Part shown: positions 52,803-62,585 of the stretch, one piece after another
Layout: each line of letters begins with the position of its first letter
How positions within the stretch are numbered: position 1 is the first letter of the stretch
Assembly (NCBI RefSeq): GCF_023716865.1
Contig: NZ_CP092417.1
Location: 970,001 to 1,034,000, forward strand
From: Endozoicomonas sp. SCSIO W0465
Lineage (GTDB): Bacteria > Pseudomonadota > Gammaproteobacteria > Pseudomonadales > Endozoicomonadaceae
Length of the DNA stretch: 64,000 bases
Reading direction: 5' to 3'
Notes under the pieces: model-generated
What the model was told of the DNA's origin: nothing
What the model saw: the letters and a program-made list of their open reading frames with translations, nothing else
Database searches by the model: none
Made by a program: the position numbers and the translations under genes

Positions 52803-54893
52803 TTAGTCGTTTTCGGCCTGAATAGCGGTCAGGGCAATGGTGTAAACGATGTCGTCTACCAATGCACCACGGGAAAGGTCATTCACTGGCTTGTTAAGAC
52901 CCTGAAGCATTGGACCGACACTGATAACGTCCGCGCTGCGCTGTACCGCTTTGTAAGTCGTGTTACCTGTGTTGAGATCCGGGAAAATAAACACGGTAGC
53001 ACGACCTGCAACATTACTGCCAGGCGCTTTGCTCTGGGCTACTGACTCAACGGATGCGGCATCGTACTGCAGAGGGCCGTCAATAATCAGGTCCGGACGT
53101 TTGGCCTTAACGATTTCAGTGGCCTCGCGCACTTTCTCAACATCGGCACCGATGCCAGAGGTTCCGGTGCTGTAACTAATCATCGCGATACGTGGTTCAA
53201 TGCCAAACGCCGTAGCGGAGGCAGCACTCTGGATGGCGATATTGGCCAGCTGTTCTGCATTCGGGTTTGGATTAACGGCACAGTCGCCGTATACCAGAAC
53301 CTGGTCAGGCAGCAGCATGAAGAAGACAGAGGAAACCAGACCACCGGCATCTTTCTTCGTCTTGACCAGCTGGAATGCCGGACGGATGGTGTTGGCAGTG
53401 GTGTGTACCGCACCGGAAACCAGGCCGTCCACCTCGTTAAGCGCCAGCATCATGGTACCGAGTACTACCGTATCTTCCAGCTGGGCTTCCGCCATCGGGG
53501 CGGTAAGACCTTTGCTCTTACGCAGCTCAACCATCGGGTCAACATATCGGGCGCGGATGCTATCAGGTTCCATGATGACCAGGCCATCTGGCAGCGTAAT
53601 GCCGTTGTCTCTGGCAACCTGTTCAATAACGCTGCGCTGTCCAAGCAGAATACATTGGGCAATACCACGCTCCTGACAGATAACGGCAGCCTGAATGGTA
53701 CGTGGCTCATCACCTTCTGGCAGAACGATGCGCTTCTTGGCACCCTGGGCTCGCTGAACCAGCTGGTAACGGAAGGCAGGAGGAGAGAGTCTGCGCTCTG
53801 CCAGGGCAGAGCATTGTTGCTTCAGCCACTCGGTGTTCAGGTTGGCAGCGATGGTATCCATCACCATTTCAACACGAGCAGTGTCGTCAACCGGCAGTTC
53901 GTTATGGCGACGATCCAACAACGTTGCTGTGGTGTAAGAGTCTTCCCCGGTCATCATCACAGGAAGGCCAGTACCGATGGCCTTGTTGCACAGTTCCATG
54001 ATGGGTTTCGATGGTGTGATACCACTGGTCAGCAGAAGACCCGCCAGGGGAACGCCGTTCAGGGCCGCCATGCAGGTGGCCAGAATGATGTCATCACGGT
54101 CGCCCGGAGTAATCACCAGATTACCCGGCTTCAGGTGATGAATCATATTGGTTGGCGTTCTGGCACTCAGCGTGTAAGAAGTCACCCGACGGGTATCCAT
54201 CTCACCGGCATTGATGATTTCTGCTTTCAGGTGCTCGGCAATATCCATGGTTCTTGGAGAAGCCAGGTTATTGTCAAACGGAATATAGCCCAGTGGCTGG
54301 AATGGCTTGCGGGCAAATTCCGGCAAGCTTTGGAAATGACCTTCTTTGTTCAGACGGGCAACCACTTCCGGCGTCAGTTTATTCAGGGCATAGCCGACAA
54401 CATTCGGGTTCTTGATGCCACCAAAGCTGTCTGCAGCGATTTCCAGTTTGTCGGCCAGCTCTTCCAGAGGGTCATCACCAGGCTCAGACACCAGGATGAT
54501 GTCGGCATTAATGGTTTTGGCGATGTTGCTGTTCAGGCGGTTGGCATAGGGCATTTCCCGGGTGGGAACCAGGCCTTCCACCACCATCACGTCGCAGTCC
54601 CTGGAAGCCTGCTCGAACAGGGCGACGATCTCTTCCATCAGGACATCGCCCTTGTTATCACCCAGCAGGTCTTCAGCGCGATGGGCGGAAATGGGGGTAG
54701 GCGGCTCGTGGTCCATGATACGCTGAACCAGTTTGGTGGAACGCTCTGGTCCCGTGTCGCCAACATGCAGCTGGGCAATCGGCTTGAAAAACTTGACTCT
54801 AAGACCGAGATTATCGAGTGCCCGAACCAGGCCCAGGGTGACGGAGGTCAGGCCAACACCATAACGTGTTGGCGCCAGGAAAAAAGTACGCAT
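52803..54893 (-). CDS. pta: Phosphate acetyltransferase (long form)
   Basis: Pta converts acetyl-CoA and phosphate to acetyl phosphate. At 696 residues it is the long form: an N-terminal P-loop-like domain (MRTFFLAPTRYGVGLTSVTL), a middle DRTGG domain (about 215-330) and the C-terminal catalytic domain from about 370 (RIVLPEGDEPRTIQAA, GMMLALNEVDGLVSGAVHTT, SYSTGTSGIGADVEKV, LNKPVNDLSRGA). It follows ackA by 85 bp; a hairpin with a T run lies in the gap. Confidence 0.97.
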   Translation of the reverse strand: MRTFFLAPTRYGVGLTSVTLGLVRALDNLGLRVKFFKPIAQLHVGDTGPERSTKLVQRIMDHEPPTPISAHRAEDLLGDNKGDVLMEEIVALFEQASRDCDVMVVEGLVPTREMPYANRLNSNIAKTINADIILVSEPGDDPLEELADKLEIAADSFGGIKNPNVVGYALNKLTPEVVARLNKEGHFQSLPEFARKPFQPLGYIPFDNNLASPRTMDIAEHLKAEIINAGEMDTRRVTSYTLSARTPTNMIHHLKPGNLVITPGDRDDIILATCMAALNGVPLAGLLLTSGITPSKPIMELCNKAIGTGLPVMMTGEDSYTTATLLDRRHNELPVDDTARVEMVMDTIAANLNTEWLKQQCSALAERRLSPPAFRYQLVQRAQGAKKRIVLPEGDEPRTIQAAVICQERGIAQCILLGQRSVIEQVARDNGITLPDGLVIMEPDSIRARYVDPMVELRKSKGLTAPMAEAQLEDTVVLGTMMLALNEVDGLVSGAVHTTANTIRPAFQLVKTKKDAGGLVSSVFFMLLPDQVLVYGDCAVNPNPNAEQLANIAIQSAASATAFGIEPRIAMISYSTGTSGIGADVEKVREATEIVKAKRPDLIIDGPLQYDAASVESVAQSKAPGSNVAGRATVFIFPDLNTGNTTYKAVQRSADVISVGPMLQGLNKPVNDLSRGALVDDIVYTIALTAIQAEND

Positions 54894-54931
54894 ATCCGGA
54901 AAAAATCCTTCTCATGAAATACTGATATAAA

Positions 54932-54953
54932 AACAGGAGGTTGAACCTCCTGT
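54932..54953 (-). terminator. Terminator or attenuator between ackA and pta
   Basis: Perfect arms AACAGGAGGTT and AACCTCCTGTT with one loop base are followed on the minus strand by TTTTTAT. It should reduce pta transcription from the ackA promoter. It could also expose or hide an AGGAGG-like sequence. Confidence 0.65.
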
Positions 54954-54978
54954 TGCTTACATCATTTAGATAACCAGT

Positions 54979-56169
54979 TTAGCCAGCAATGAGCGCTTCG
55001 GTATCTCGGGCAATCATCAGTTCTTCATTGGTAGCAACAACCATGGCTACGGTTGATCCGGGTTTAGTGATAACCCCACTCTTGCCACGGAAAGTCTCGT
55101 CGTTGGCTTTTTCATCAATTTCAAAGCCGAAGATGGACAGACGCTCAAGCACATTCTTACGGATCATGCTGGAGTTCTCACCGATACCGCCGGTGAAGAC
55201 CAGGGCATCAATGCGGCCCAGTTCAGACGCAAAACCAGCCAGTTTCTTGGCCAGAACATTGCAGAATATATCCAGAGTAAGCTGGGCACGTTCATGACCT
55301 TCTGCTGCCGCGTTTTCAAGAACACGGCAATCGTTGTCCAGACCGGACAGACCCAGCATGCCGGATTTTTTGTTCAGGATGTCAGTGATCTCGTCCAGAG
55401 AGTAGCCGCACTGTTTGTTCAGGAAGTTGAACACGTTCGGGTCAATGTCACCGGAACGGGTACCCATCACCAAGCCCTCCAGCGGCGTCAAACCCATGGT
55501 GGTGTCAACGGATTTGCCGTTTTTGACCGCACAGGCGCTGGCACCATTACCCAGGTGGGCAACCAGAATAGAGCTGTTGTCATAGTCCAGACCGAGCATG
55601 TCGGCAGCGGTTTTGCTGACATAACGGTAGCTGGTGCCGTGCATGCCATAACGACGCAGACCGTGTTCTTTGTAGAGGTCATAAGGAACTGCGTACAGGT
55701 AGCTTTCCGCAGGCATGGTCTGGTGGAATGCCGTGTCAAATACGACGGACTGTGGCAGGCCCGGGAAGTATTTCATGCAGGCACGGATACCCAGCAGGTG
55801 AGCCGGGTTGTGCAGAGGTGCCAGGTGGTTGCAGTCTTCGATGCCCTTGATCACTTCATCAGTGATCAGGGTGGATTCAGTAAACTTCTCACCACCGTGG
55901 ACAACACGGTGACCGATGGCTTCAATGCGGTCCATCAGGTTGTTGTCGCGGAGAATGCCCACCAGCGCTTCAATAGCACCTTCGTGGCCAGCAGCACCAA
56001 GATTGAGGGTTTGCTTCTCTCCGTTCAGTTTCCAGGTGATCGAGGCTTCGTTGCCCACGAGGCGCTCGGCGATGCCGCTGATGCTTTCCTCTTCGGTTTT
56101 CGGGTTGATGACTGCGAACTTCAGGGAAGAACTGCCACAGTTAATAACCAGAACGCTGTCTTTGCTCAT
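54979..56169 (-). CDS. ackA: Acetate kinase
   Basis: AckA makes ATP and acetate from acetyl phosphate, working with Pta. The 396-residue product has VLVINCGSSSLKFAVI, HRVVHGGEKF, the PLHNPAHLLGI block, DTAFHQTMP, and GNGASACAVKNGKSVDTTMG, and ends with a Met-Ile-Ala-Arg-Asp-Thr segment. It is the first gene of the leftward ackA-pta pair. An IS1634-family element begins 144 bp upstream of its start. Confidence 0.97.
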   Translation of the reverse strand: MSKDSVLVINCGSSSLKFAVINPKTEEESISGIAERLVGNEASITWKLNGEKQTLNLGAAGHEGAIEALVGILRDNNLMDRIEAIGHRVVHGGEKFTESTLITDEVIKGIEDCNHLAPLHNPAHLLGIRACMKYFPGLPQSVVFDTAFHQTMPAESYLYAVPYDLYKEHGLRRYGMHGTSYRYVSKTAADMLGLDYDNSSILVAHLGNGASACAVKNGKSVDTTMGLTPLEGLVMGTRSGDIDPNVFNFLNKQCGYSLDEITDILNKKSGMLGLSGLDNDCRVLENAAAEGHERAQLTLDIFCNVLAKKLAGFASELGRIDALVFTGGIGENSSMIRKNVLERLSIFGFEIDEKANDETFRGKSGVITKPGSTVAMVVATNEELMIARDTEALIAG

Positions 56170-56389
56170 AGAAACTATTTCCAGTGCCTTACAGGTAAAA
56201 GGGTACCAGTGAAAATGACCGTGCAGTTTCCGAAAATTCCCGTGTAATGCTTTTAATGTAAGCGGATTGTCACGAATATCGCCAAACGCACCGGCCGGAA
56301 CCGATCACTTAAACCGTCATTCAGCACTCAATCTGAGAATTTCCCTACACCGGCTAAAATGTAAAAAATTCTCAGAATGAACATGTCCA

Positions 56390-56599
56390 ATGCATCCTCA
56401 TCAGTTCCACATTCAACGTATCGATCATATGGGTTTGGTTGCCGGTATGTGCAAAGAACTCGGTATCTCTAATCATCTGGATTCCCTGGTTCCTAACCAA
56501 TCTGAACACCGGAATATTTCCTTTGGCGAAACCGTAGTATCAATGCTGCTTAACGGCCTTGGGTTCACTGCCCGCACGCTTCATATGTTCCCGGAGTTT
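56390..56599 (+). pseudogene. IS1634-family transposase, 5' part
   Basis: The first 70 codons (MHPHQFHIQRIDHMGLVAGM to LHMFPEF) are cut by the IS1595-family element; the frame stops two codons later. It joins in frame with 57718-59145 through the CCGGAGTTT repeat. Confidence 0.88.
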
Positions 56600-57708
56600 G
56601 GCTAAGTTACCGTTAATGGTTGGAAGCACCAATGTTCAGTAATTCTGCTGATCAACCGGCCAACAGTTAATTTTTTTGCTGCCGTCAGTTCTCGCCTCCA
56701 GGCCAGATAATGGGGAAGGTAACGAGTTGCAACCCCTTGGAATACGCCGCCAATCCAGCGTTTTAAATGACTGTGATAAGAATTTACAGTCTGGATGTGG
56801 TAGATGCCTTCAACAACATGTTGACCTGCTGATGTCACCAGCTCCTTGAAGACAAATCCAAGCTTGTCAGCAAGTTTTTCGTGAGCGAGGTGTGCATCCG
56901 CACAGACCGTGGCCTGTATCGATATGCGGCCATTTAAATGCCTGCACAATTCATTAGCACTTTCGTTTTCTAATACACCGTCAACGGTATTTCGATTACG
57001 GTCCCGAGCCACCATTACCGGGACTTTTCGGGCTTTGTTGGGATCATTACCCCGCTTTCGGGTTGGCCGTGGAAGGCCTTCTCTTTGCCCTTTGAAGGAT
57101 TCACGGAAAAATGTTTCATCAAGCTCAGTAATGCCACAAAGCTCTTCTGCTTGATCATTATTAATCACTTCAAGAAAGCGGTGACGCCAGCGGAACGCAG
57201 TTTTCAAGTCAATGGCATTCTCAGCAGCAGCTGGTCGCAAGACCATAGAGTGAGTCATACCTGCGAGGTACTTGTTCCATTTTTCAGGGTGCCTGAGCCT
57301 TGCCAAAGGCGTTCCACTAAAGGCGTTAAACGTTGAGTCGCAAGTCTTGCAGTGGTAGCGCTGTCGGCCATTTCGTATGCCCCAGCGACCAACGCTATGG
57401 CTTTTGCATTTGGGGCACCTGGGGTTTTCGGCAAATTGGGCAAGTATGCTCTTTTCTACGTCAGGTGTTGCATTATCGTTATTGGGTATAGATTCACTGT
57501 AAACAGGTTCAGAGTCAGTGGTTTCTACTACCTCGGTAACCTCTATTTGAGTACTAAGGAGCGAGTTGTTAAGAATGTCTCGCTGTTCACTGGTTAATGT
57601 TGAAATGGAATCAATAAAATTCTGGAAGAGTTCAGATTGCATATCACTCCCCTACAACGTAGATTTTATGGGAGTTTAGCTGATTCAACCATTAACGGTA
57701 ACTTAGCC
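56600..57708 (-). mobile_element. IS1595-family element (1109 bp) nested in IS1634
   Basis: The terminal repeats are identical over 23 bp, beginning GGCTAAGTTACCGTTAATGG on both ends. The flanking direct repeat is CCGGAGTTT (56591-56599, 57709-57717), nine bases by strict reading. It belongs to a different subgroup from the element at 28798, whose ends share only GGCT. Confidence 0.92.
56602..57642 (-). CDS. IS1595-family transposase
   Basis: A 346-residue transposase with an N-terminal acidic region, a zinc ribbon (CPKCKSHSVGRWG, CKTC), a DDE-like core with Asp in GITELDETFFRES and in TVCADAHLAHEKL, and a late block TVNSYHSHLKRWIGGVFQGV carrying the third site. The frame is intact and its stop lies in the terminal repeat. 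It is likely active and recently arrived. Confidence 0.92.
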   Translation of the reverse strand: MQSELFQNFIDSISTLTSEQRDILNNSLLSTQIEVTEVVETTDSEPVYSESIPNNDNATPDVEKSILAQFAENPRCPKCKSHSVGRWGIRNGRQRYHCKTCDSTFNAFSGTPLARLRHPEKWNKYLAGMTHSMVLRPAAAENAIDLKTAFRWRHRFLEVINNDQAEELCGITELDETFFRESFKGQREGLPRPTRKRGNDPNKARKVPVMVARDRNRNTVDGVLENESANELCRHLNGRISIQATVCADAHLAHEKLADKLGFVFKELVTSAGQHVVEGIYHIQTVNSYHSHLKRWIGGVFQGVATRYLPHYLAWRRELTAAKKLTVGRLISRITEHWCFQPLTVT

Positions 57709-57717
57709 CCGGAGTTT

Positions 57718-59145
57718 CATGCTGATAAACCGCTGGATAAACTCATCAGGCCCGGTATTAAACCCGAACACATTAACGACAGTGTACTCGGCAGAGCCCT
57801 GGATCAGCTTTTTGAACTGGATGTAAGTGAGGTCTATTTATCGCTGGCTGTCAAGGCAGTGAATGTCTTAAAACTGCCGTGCAAGGCTCTGAACCTTGAC
57901 TCAACAAGCTTGCATGTGGACGGCGTTTATAACAGCGAATCTGACGTCGACGAAGAAGATATGCACTGTATCAAACTCTGTCGTGGATACAGCAGGGATC
58001 ATCGACCCGAGCTCAACCAGGCAATACTGCTGATGATGACGGAAAATCAGGCCGGTATTCCCGTTTTTATGAAAGCGTCCAGTGGCAACGTAAACGACAA
58101 TAAAAACTTTAAAAAAGTCATCAGCAGCCATTTGAAATCCTACCGGGAAGCCCTGAATAATCGCTACCTGATTGGTGATGCAGCACTTTATACAACAGAT
58201 AACGTACAGATACTTCATCAGCAGGGCCAGCAATTTATCACCCGGGTTCCGTCAAAAATCAAAGAAGCCAGAGAACTGATTGACAGTGTCGCTTCTTGTG
58301 AAATGACACCAGTGGAGGGTGCTGAGGGCTATGAGAGTCATGAAATGCTGTCAGATCATGCGGGTGTCTCCCAGCGCTGGATTCTGGTCCGCAGCGAGCA
58401 GGCTCGAAAGAGCGAACAAAAAACACTGCTGAAAAAAATGCTAAAGAAGTCTGAGAAAGAAGCAGAATCGCTGACCAGTAAACTGGCCAAAAAAGCCTTC
58501 AAGTGTGAAACCGACGCATTGCGTGCGTTCGATGAATGGCAGTCAAAAACTATTTATTGTCAGGCGGAACCTGTCATTACTGAGAAACCCTGCTATACCA
58601 AGGTAGGTCGTCCGGAGAAAGGCTCTAAACCGGACAGTATTGAATATTATGTGAGCGGATATCCTTGGGTATCCGTTGACTGTCGCAAAGATGCAGAGTG
58701 TTCTCTGGGTTGCTTTGTGCTGGCGACGAATGATCTGGACGACAGTCGGCTGAGTACAGCAGAAGTGCTAAGTACTTACAAATCACAACAGTCAGTAGAG
58801 CGTGGCTTTCGGTTTTTGAAGAGCCCGGAGTTTCTGGTTTCTTCGCTGTTTTTAAAGAAACCGGAACGAATAGAAGCCTTGCTGATGGTGATGACGCTGT
58901 GTCTGTTAGTGTATGCGGCGATTCAGCATCGAATTAGGCATGAGCTAAAACGACAGAGTCGGTTTTTCCCGGACATGAAGCGGAAACCCTGCCAAAACCC
59001 GACAGCGCGTTGGGTGTTTTTCTGCTTTCAGGGTATCAACGTGCTATTGGTCGATGGACATGAAAAGCATGTGGTTGGATTACAAGAAAGGCAGTTGACT
59101 ATTATTTCAATTCTTGGGCGACCGTATCAGGAAATGTATTCCTGA
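57718..59145 (+). pseudogene. IS1634-family transposase, 3' part
   Basis: The frame continues with HADKPLDKLIRPGIKPEHIN and carries the catalytic Asp in LNLDSTSLHVDG, Asp in LIGDAALYTTDN and Glu in YKSQQSVERGFRFLKSPEF. Joined to the 5' part it gives a 545-residue transposase. As it stands the gene lacks its start, although an in-frame ATG upstream at 57637 lies within the nested element. Confidence 0.88.
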
Positions 59146-59292
59146 TACGGGTGCTGAATGACGGCTTAAAATGATCACGGTTTGTATAAAGTAGAGAAGC
59201 GGTAAGAAAACATTATAACCATTGACCTGTGTCAGTGGACTGCGTATTGATGCGTATATCGTTGATAGGTTGTGGTTAATTGTTCAACAATG

Positions 59293-60108
59293 TCAGAGGT
59301 ATTGCTCCAGCGCGGGAAGAATCAGCAGGTCGATCATTGCCGGAACATTGGCGGCCAGCTGTTGAAGCTCTTTCTGGTAAAGCCAGCCATAGGTCCCAGC
59401 GGCAATGATGGTCAGTAATGGCATCCAGAGGCCAAAAACTTGTGCGATTGCGCCAGCGGAATGGGGAGTCGAACCAAACCGGTTAGTATCGGGAGTACCT
59501 GAAGAAAAGATCAGCCATAACAAAAACAAAAGGTTGACCCCCGGAAGCACCAACACAACGCTCGTCCAGCCATTGTACCCAATATCATGAAGTCTTCTGA
59601 CCGACATGGTCAGCATAAGGAGGCAGGCAATAGTGATCAAACCAAGTGTCAGGTGCATTGACTCTAAAGATGGATAGTGAGGGGTTAACCACTCTGGTAT
59701 CCACCAGGCACAGATGCCCAGCAGGACAACTATCCAAAGGGAGGCAATAAATTGTACTCTTCCCATTCTGGGGAACAGTTGCAACGTCCGGGATGATCTG
59801 GATGGCTTGGTCAGTTGATTCGGGTCCTGTTCCAGAATGTTTTCCAGTGGCGTAGGTGGCAACTCTTCATCACTGGTCATAGCAACAATCCGGCATTGAG
59901 CTCCAGCCTTCATCATGGCTCTTTCATAATGACGGATGTCACTGGCGGTAAGATTCTTGCGAATAATGATCGGCTTTCCTGAGAACAGTTGCTTCAGTTT
60001 TGCCTTGTCTGCATTGAGGAGTTCGTTCAGGTTTTTTCGAACCTTCCTTTCTTCAAAGCCTGGCAGCGTTTCTCCCTCGAAAATCAGCTTATAGAGTGAG
60101 TCATCCAT
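59293..60108 (-). CDS. DUF805 membrane protein
   Basis: The 271-residue product has a soluble N-terminal region of about 85 residues (PGFEERKVRKNLNELLNADK), also seen in relatives from other gammaproteobacteria. The DUF805 domain has four or so membrane helices (FIASLWIVVLLGICAWWIP, LGLITIACLLMLTMSVRRLH, DIGYNGWTSVVLVLPGVNLL). The conserved RRLHDIG and W motifs are present. Its function is unknown. It is alone on its strand, after the IS1634 nest. Confidence 0.85.
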   Translation of the reverse strand: MDDSLYKLIFEGETLPGFEERKVRKNLNELLNADKAKLKQLFSGKPIIIRKNLTASDIRHYERAMMKAGAQCRIVAMTSDEELPPTPLENILEQDPNQLTKPSRSSRTLQLFPRMGRVQFIASLWIVVLLGICAWWIPEWLTPHYPSLESMHLTLGLITIACLLMLTMSVRRLHDIGYNGWTSVVLVLPGVNLLFLLWLIFSSGTPDTNRFGSTPHSAGAIAQVFGLWMPLLTIIAAGTYGWLYQKELQQLAANVPAMIDLLILPALEQYL

Positions 60109-60256
60109 GGTGGCCTGTCCTGAAATATGTTCTGAGACAGGTTATCGGCTGGCATGGGGGAGAATGAGGCTTTTTTGTTGTTAATCACAGTGCCCACAAA
60201 ACTTACATAAAGAGCAGGTTTGCTTTTTGGTCTTTATGCTCCCGGTGGCCGAACGC

Positions 60257-60676
60257 TTAAAACGGTTTAACCACAACCAAAACGACAATACCAACGAGAA
60301 AAATAACGGGAATTTCATTGAATACCCGGAAAAACTGATGGCTGTGGGTGCTGGTTCCGGTGGCCAATTGTTTCATATAGCGGCCACACATATGGTGATA
60401 GCCTATGGTCAGAGCGACCAGGGTCAGCTTTGCATGCATCCAGGGAGCATGGATGTAGCTCGGGATATAGTGTAGCAGCCACAGGCCAAGAATCAGGGTG
60501 GCAATCATGGAGGGCGTGGCGATGCCTCGCATGAGCTTTCTTTCCATAATAACAAAGCGATCTTTGCTGATTTGGTCTTCACTCATGGCGTGATAGACGA
60601 AAAGCCTCGGCAGGTAAAAGAGGGCTGCAAACCAGCAGGTCATGGCGATGATATGAAAAGAAGTTACCCAAAGCAT
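60257..60676 (-). CDS. hemJ: Protoporphyrinogen oxidase HemJ
   Basis: HemJ oxidises protoporphyrinogen IX in heme synthesis. The 139-residue membrane protein matches the family: a first helix LWVTSFHIIAMTCWFAALFY with the conserved His, then PRLFVYHAMSE, MIATLILGLWLLHYIPSYIH with PWMHAKLTLV, and the last helix VIFLVGIVVLVVVKPF. Length and four helices fit. Confidence 0.93.
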   Translation of the reverse strand: MLWVTSFHIIAMTCWFAALFYLPRLFVYHAMSEDQISKDRFVIMERKLMRGIATPSMIATLILGLWLLHYIPSYIHAPWMHAKLTLVALTIGYHHMCGRYMKQLATGTSTHSHQFFRVFNEIPVIFLVGIVVLVVVKPF

Positions 60677-60826
60677 TTGTAAACCCGATTGTTATTGCAT
60701 TTGTATGCATTTTTACAGGTTGGAAAAGTAAATCAAGTTGCACGCTTTGAATTTCTCTAAATGGCCCTTAACTTTTGTTTCTTTCAGGCTCTGGGTTTAC
60801 GGCAGTTACCGCTGTTTTCTCTCATA

Positions 60827-60847
60827 GAGGCGGAACTCCGCCTCTTT
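60827..60847. terminator. Hairpin between hemJ and the OmpA lipoprotein gene
   Basis: GAGGCGGA and TCCGCCTC (60827-60834, 60837-60844) form an 8-bp stem with a very short loop, followed on the plus strand by TTTAT. No clear U tract follows on the minus strand, the direction of the adjacent genes, so it may be only an mRNA 3' structure. Confidence 0.45.
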
Positions 60848-60851
60848 ATCA

Positions 60852-61523
60852 TCAACGCTGCTGGACTGGAAGCAGGTTGATTTCTACGCGGCGGTTTTGT
60901 GCACGACCTTCAACAGTTTTATTGCTGGCAATAGGATCTGCAGAGCCCCTGCCATAGGCAAAAATGCGGTCACCACTGACCCCCTGAAATGCAATATAGT
61001 TAGCAACACTGTCAGCACGGTCCTGAGACAAAGGTACGTTGATCTTATCCCCCCCGGTGCTGTCGGTATAACCAACCACTTCGATCAGGTTACGGTCATA
61101 TTCCTTGAATACTCTCGAAATAGAACCAAGCACCGGATAGAACGCCGACTTGATATCTGACTTGCTGGAGTCAAACGTGATATTGGATGGCATGATCAGT
61201 TTCAGCTCATCGCCCTGGCGGTAAACCTGCACACCGGTTCCCTGCAGCTCAGCCCTCAGCACCCTCTCCTGTCGATCCAGATAGTGGCCATAACCGGCAC
61301 CGGCAGCACCACCAATAATGGCGCCTTTCAGGGCTCCATCACCGCCATCGGCAATAGCTCCAATAGCAGCACCCGCCAGAACCCCACCCAGGCCATACTT
61401 GGTTGACTTGCTGGCCTGTTGTTCACCGGTGTATGGGTTGGTTGTCTGACAGCCGGTCAGCAAAGATCCTGTCAACGTTACCATCAAGAGAGCTGCGACG
61501 GTAAATAATTTTTTCAGAGACAT
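60852..61523 (-). CDS. OmpA-family lipoprotein (YiaD-like)
   Basis: The start at 61523 (MSLKKLFTVAALLMV) has AAGGA upstream; the frame extends to 61595 without one. The lipobox is LLTGC, with the lipidated Cys at residue 25. A glycine-zipper region follows (GLGGVLAGAAIGAIADGGDG, GAIIGGAAGAGYGHY). The OmpA C-terminal domain binds peptidoglycan (VVGYTDSTGGDKINVPLSQD, SADPIASNKTVEGRAQNRRV). It resembles E. coli YiaD in layout and anchors the outer membrane to the wall. Confidence 0.92.
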   Translation of the reverse strand: MSLKKLFTVAALLMVTLTGSLLTGCQTTNPYTGEQQASKSTKYGLGGVLAGAAIGAIADGGDGALKGAIIGGAAGAGYGHYLDRQERVLRAELQGTGVQVYRQGDELKLIMPSNITFDSSKSDIKSAFYPVLGSISRVFKEYDRNLIEVVGYTDSTGGDKINVPLSQDRADSVANYIAFQGVSGDRIFAYGRGSADPIASNKTVEGRAQNRRVEINLLPVQQR

Positions 61524-61557
61524 AACGTTTTTCCTTAGTAAATCAGCGCAACGCGAC

Positions 61558-62199
61558 TTAGCCGCGAATAATACTATTTTCCCGAATTTCTTCACCTATT
61601 GTGGTATCAGGACCATGTCCGGCGACCACCACCGCTTCTTCATCCAGCGTATAGAGCCTTTGTTTGATCGAACGTTCAATCGCTTTGTAATCACCGCCCC
61701 ACAGGTCAGTTCGTCCAATAGACCTGCGAAACAGTGTATCCCCGGCAATAAGCAGCTTGGGCTTGTCAAACCAGAAGCACATGGAACCCGGCGTATGCCC
61801 GGGGGTGTGCATAGCGACCCCTTCACAGCATGGCAGCTCTTCGTCGTCTTTTAACCAGTGATCCGGATCCGGAACCGGGCGATAAGGGACACCGAACATA
61901 CGGCATTGCATTTCAAGGTTATCCCAGAGGAACTTATCTTCCTCATGAAGGAAGATTGGAGCACCTGTCTGTTTTTTGATATCGCCACTGGCAAGGAAAT
62001 GGTCCAGGTGCGCATGGGTGTGGATAAGGGCGACAACCTGTAAATCCAGCTCCCTAAGCTTTGCCATAATAATGTCAGGATCACCACCGGGATCCACGAC
62101 AAATGCCTTACGGGTTACCGGATCACCAATAATTGTACAGTTGCATTGCAGTGGCCCGACGGGGAAAGTCTGCCGAATAAAGGCTGTTTGGTTTGTCAT
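61558..62199 (-). CDS. Metallo-beta-lactamase-fold hydrolase (YcbL / glyoxalase II-like)
   Basis: The 213-residue product has the metal-binding motif THAHLDH, then TPGHTPGSMCF, the Asp in IAGDTLFRRSIGRTDLWGGD and the His in AGHGPDTTIGEE. Size and motifs fit the YcbL group of type II glyoxalases that hydrolyse S-lactoylglutathione; the substrate here is not proven. It is followed by the OmpA-like gene in the same direction, 34 bp away. Confidence 0.92.
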   Translation of the reverse strand: MTNQTAFIRQTFPVGPLQCNCTIIGDPVTRKAFVVDPGGDPDIIMAKLRELDLQVVALIHTHAHLDHFLASGDIKKQTGAPIFLHEEDKFLWDNLEMQCRMFGVPYRPVPDPDHWLKDDEELPCCEGVAMHTPGHTPGSMCFWFDKPKLLIAGDTLFRRSIGRTDLWGGDYKAIERSIKQRLYTLDEEAVVVAGHGPDTTIGEEIRENSIIRG

Positions 62200-62243
62200 T
62201 TGACCTTCACAGTAGTTTTCTATATTCGGCCGAGATTCTAATC

Positions 62244-62585
62244 TTATTTTTGTATCGGGTCTTTCCTTTTGCTGGCGGTTTTGTGCAGAAAAACCATGGT
62301 TAGATCTTGTCGACGATCACAGGGCGCTTTTCTGATGTAGCCGTTAGCGAACTTTTTCTGCATCAGAGGCTCAGTGGTGTTAACCGGACCCGCCGGATCC
62401 ACCCGCAGAAATGCTTTCTGCCCGGGATATGGGAAGTGCCATTCATGAATGTACTCATCAGCATCATCGGTATCTTCTGTGGCAAAGTCCTCAATCAGGG
62501 GCCACCGATGGCAGCGCCATTCTTTTTTTGTCGGCTTGGGCCCTGGTTCAGATAAAGATAGTGAAAAGCGGGTTCGTCTCAGCAC
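62244..62585 (-). CDS. Uncertain ORF (113 aa, GTG start)
   Basis: The family is not recognised. The GTG start at 62585 has GGAG at 7 nt on the minus strand, which is in its favour. The product contains an acidic stretch (EDFATEDTDDADEYIHEWHF) then a basic C-terminus (RRQDLTMVFLHKTASKRKD). No signal peptide or membrane helix is visible. It lies between the hydrolase gene and the divergent symporter. The 62586-62852 gap holds no other gene. Confidence 0.4.
   Translation of the reverse strand: MLRRTRFSLSLSEPGPKPTKKEWRCHRWPLIEDFATEDTDDADEYIHEWHFPYPGQKAFLRVDPAGPVNTTEPLMQKKFANGYIRKAPCDRRQDLTMVFLHKTASKRKDPIQK

Larger units (their letters stand above)
56314..59164 (+). mobile_element. IS1634-family element, split by IS1595
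   Basis: The ends are CCGTCATTCAGCAC and its complement GTGCTGAATGACGG. The 6-bp duplication CTTAAA lies at 56308-56313 and 59165-59170. Without the nested 1109-bp element and its 9-bp repeat it is 1733 bp, as expected. Confidence 0.9.

Noticed and set aside
53403..54917. 504-codon ORF antisense to pta
   Set aside because: pta is complete and conserved on the other strand; the antisense frame reflects codon bias.
55294..56247. 317-codon ORF antisense to ackA
   Set aside because: Shadow of ackA; no SD or family.
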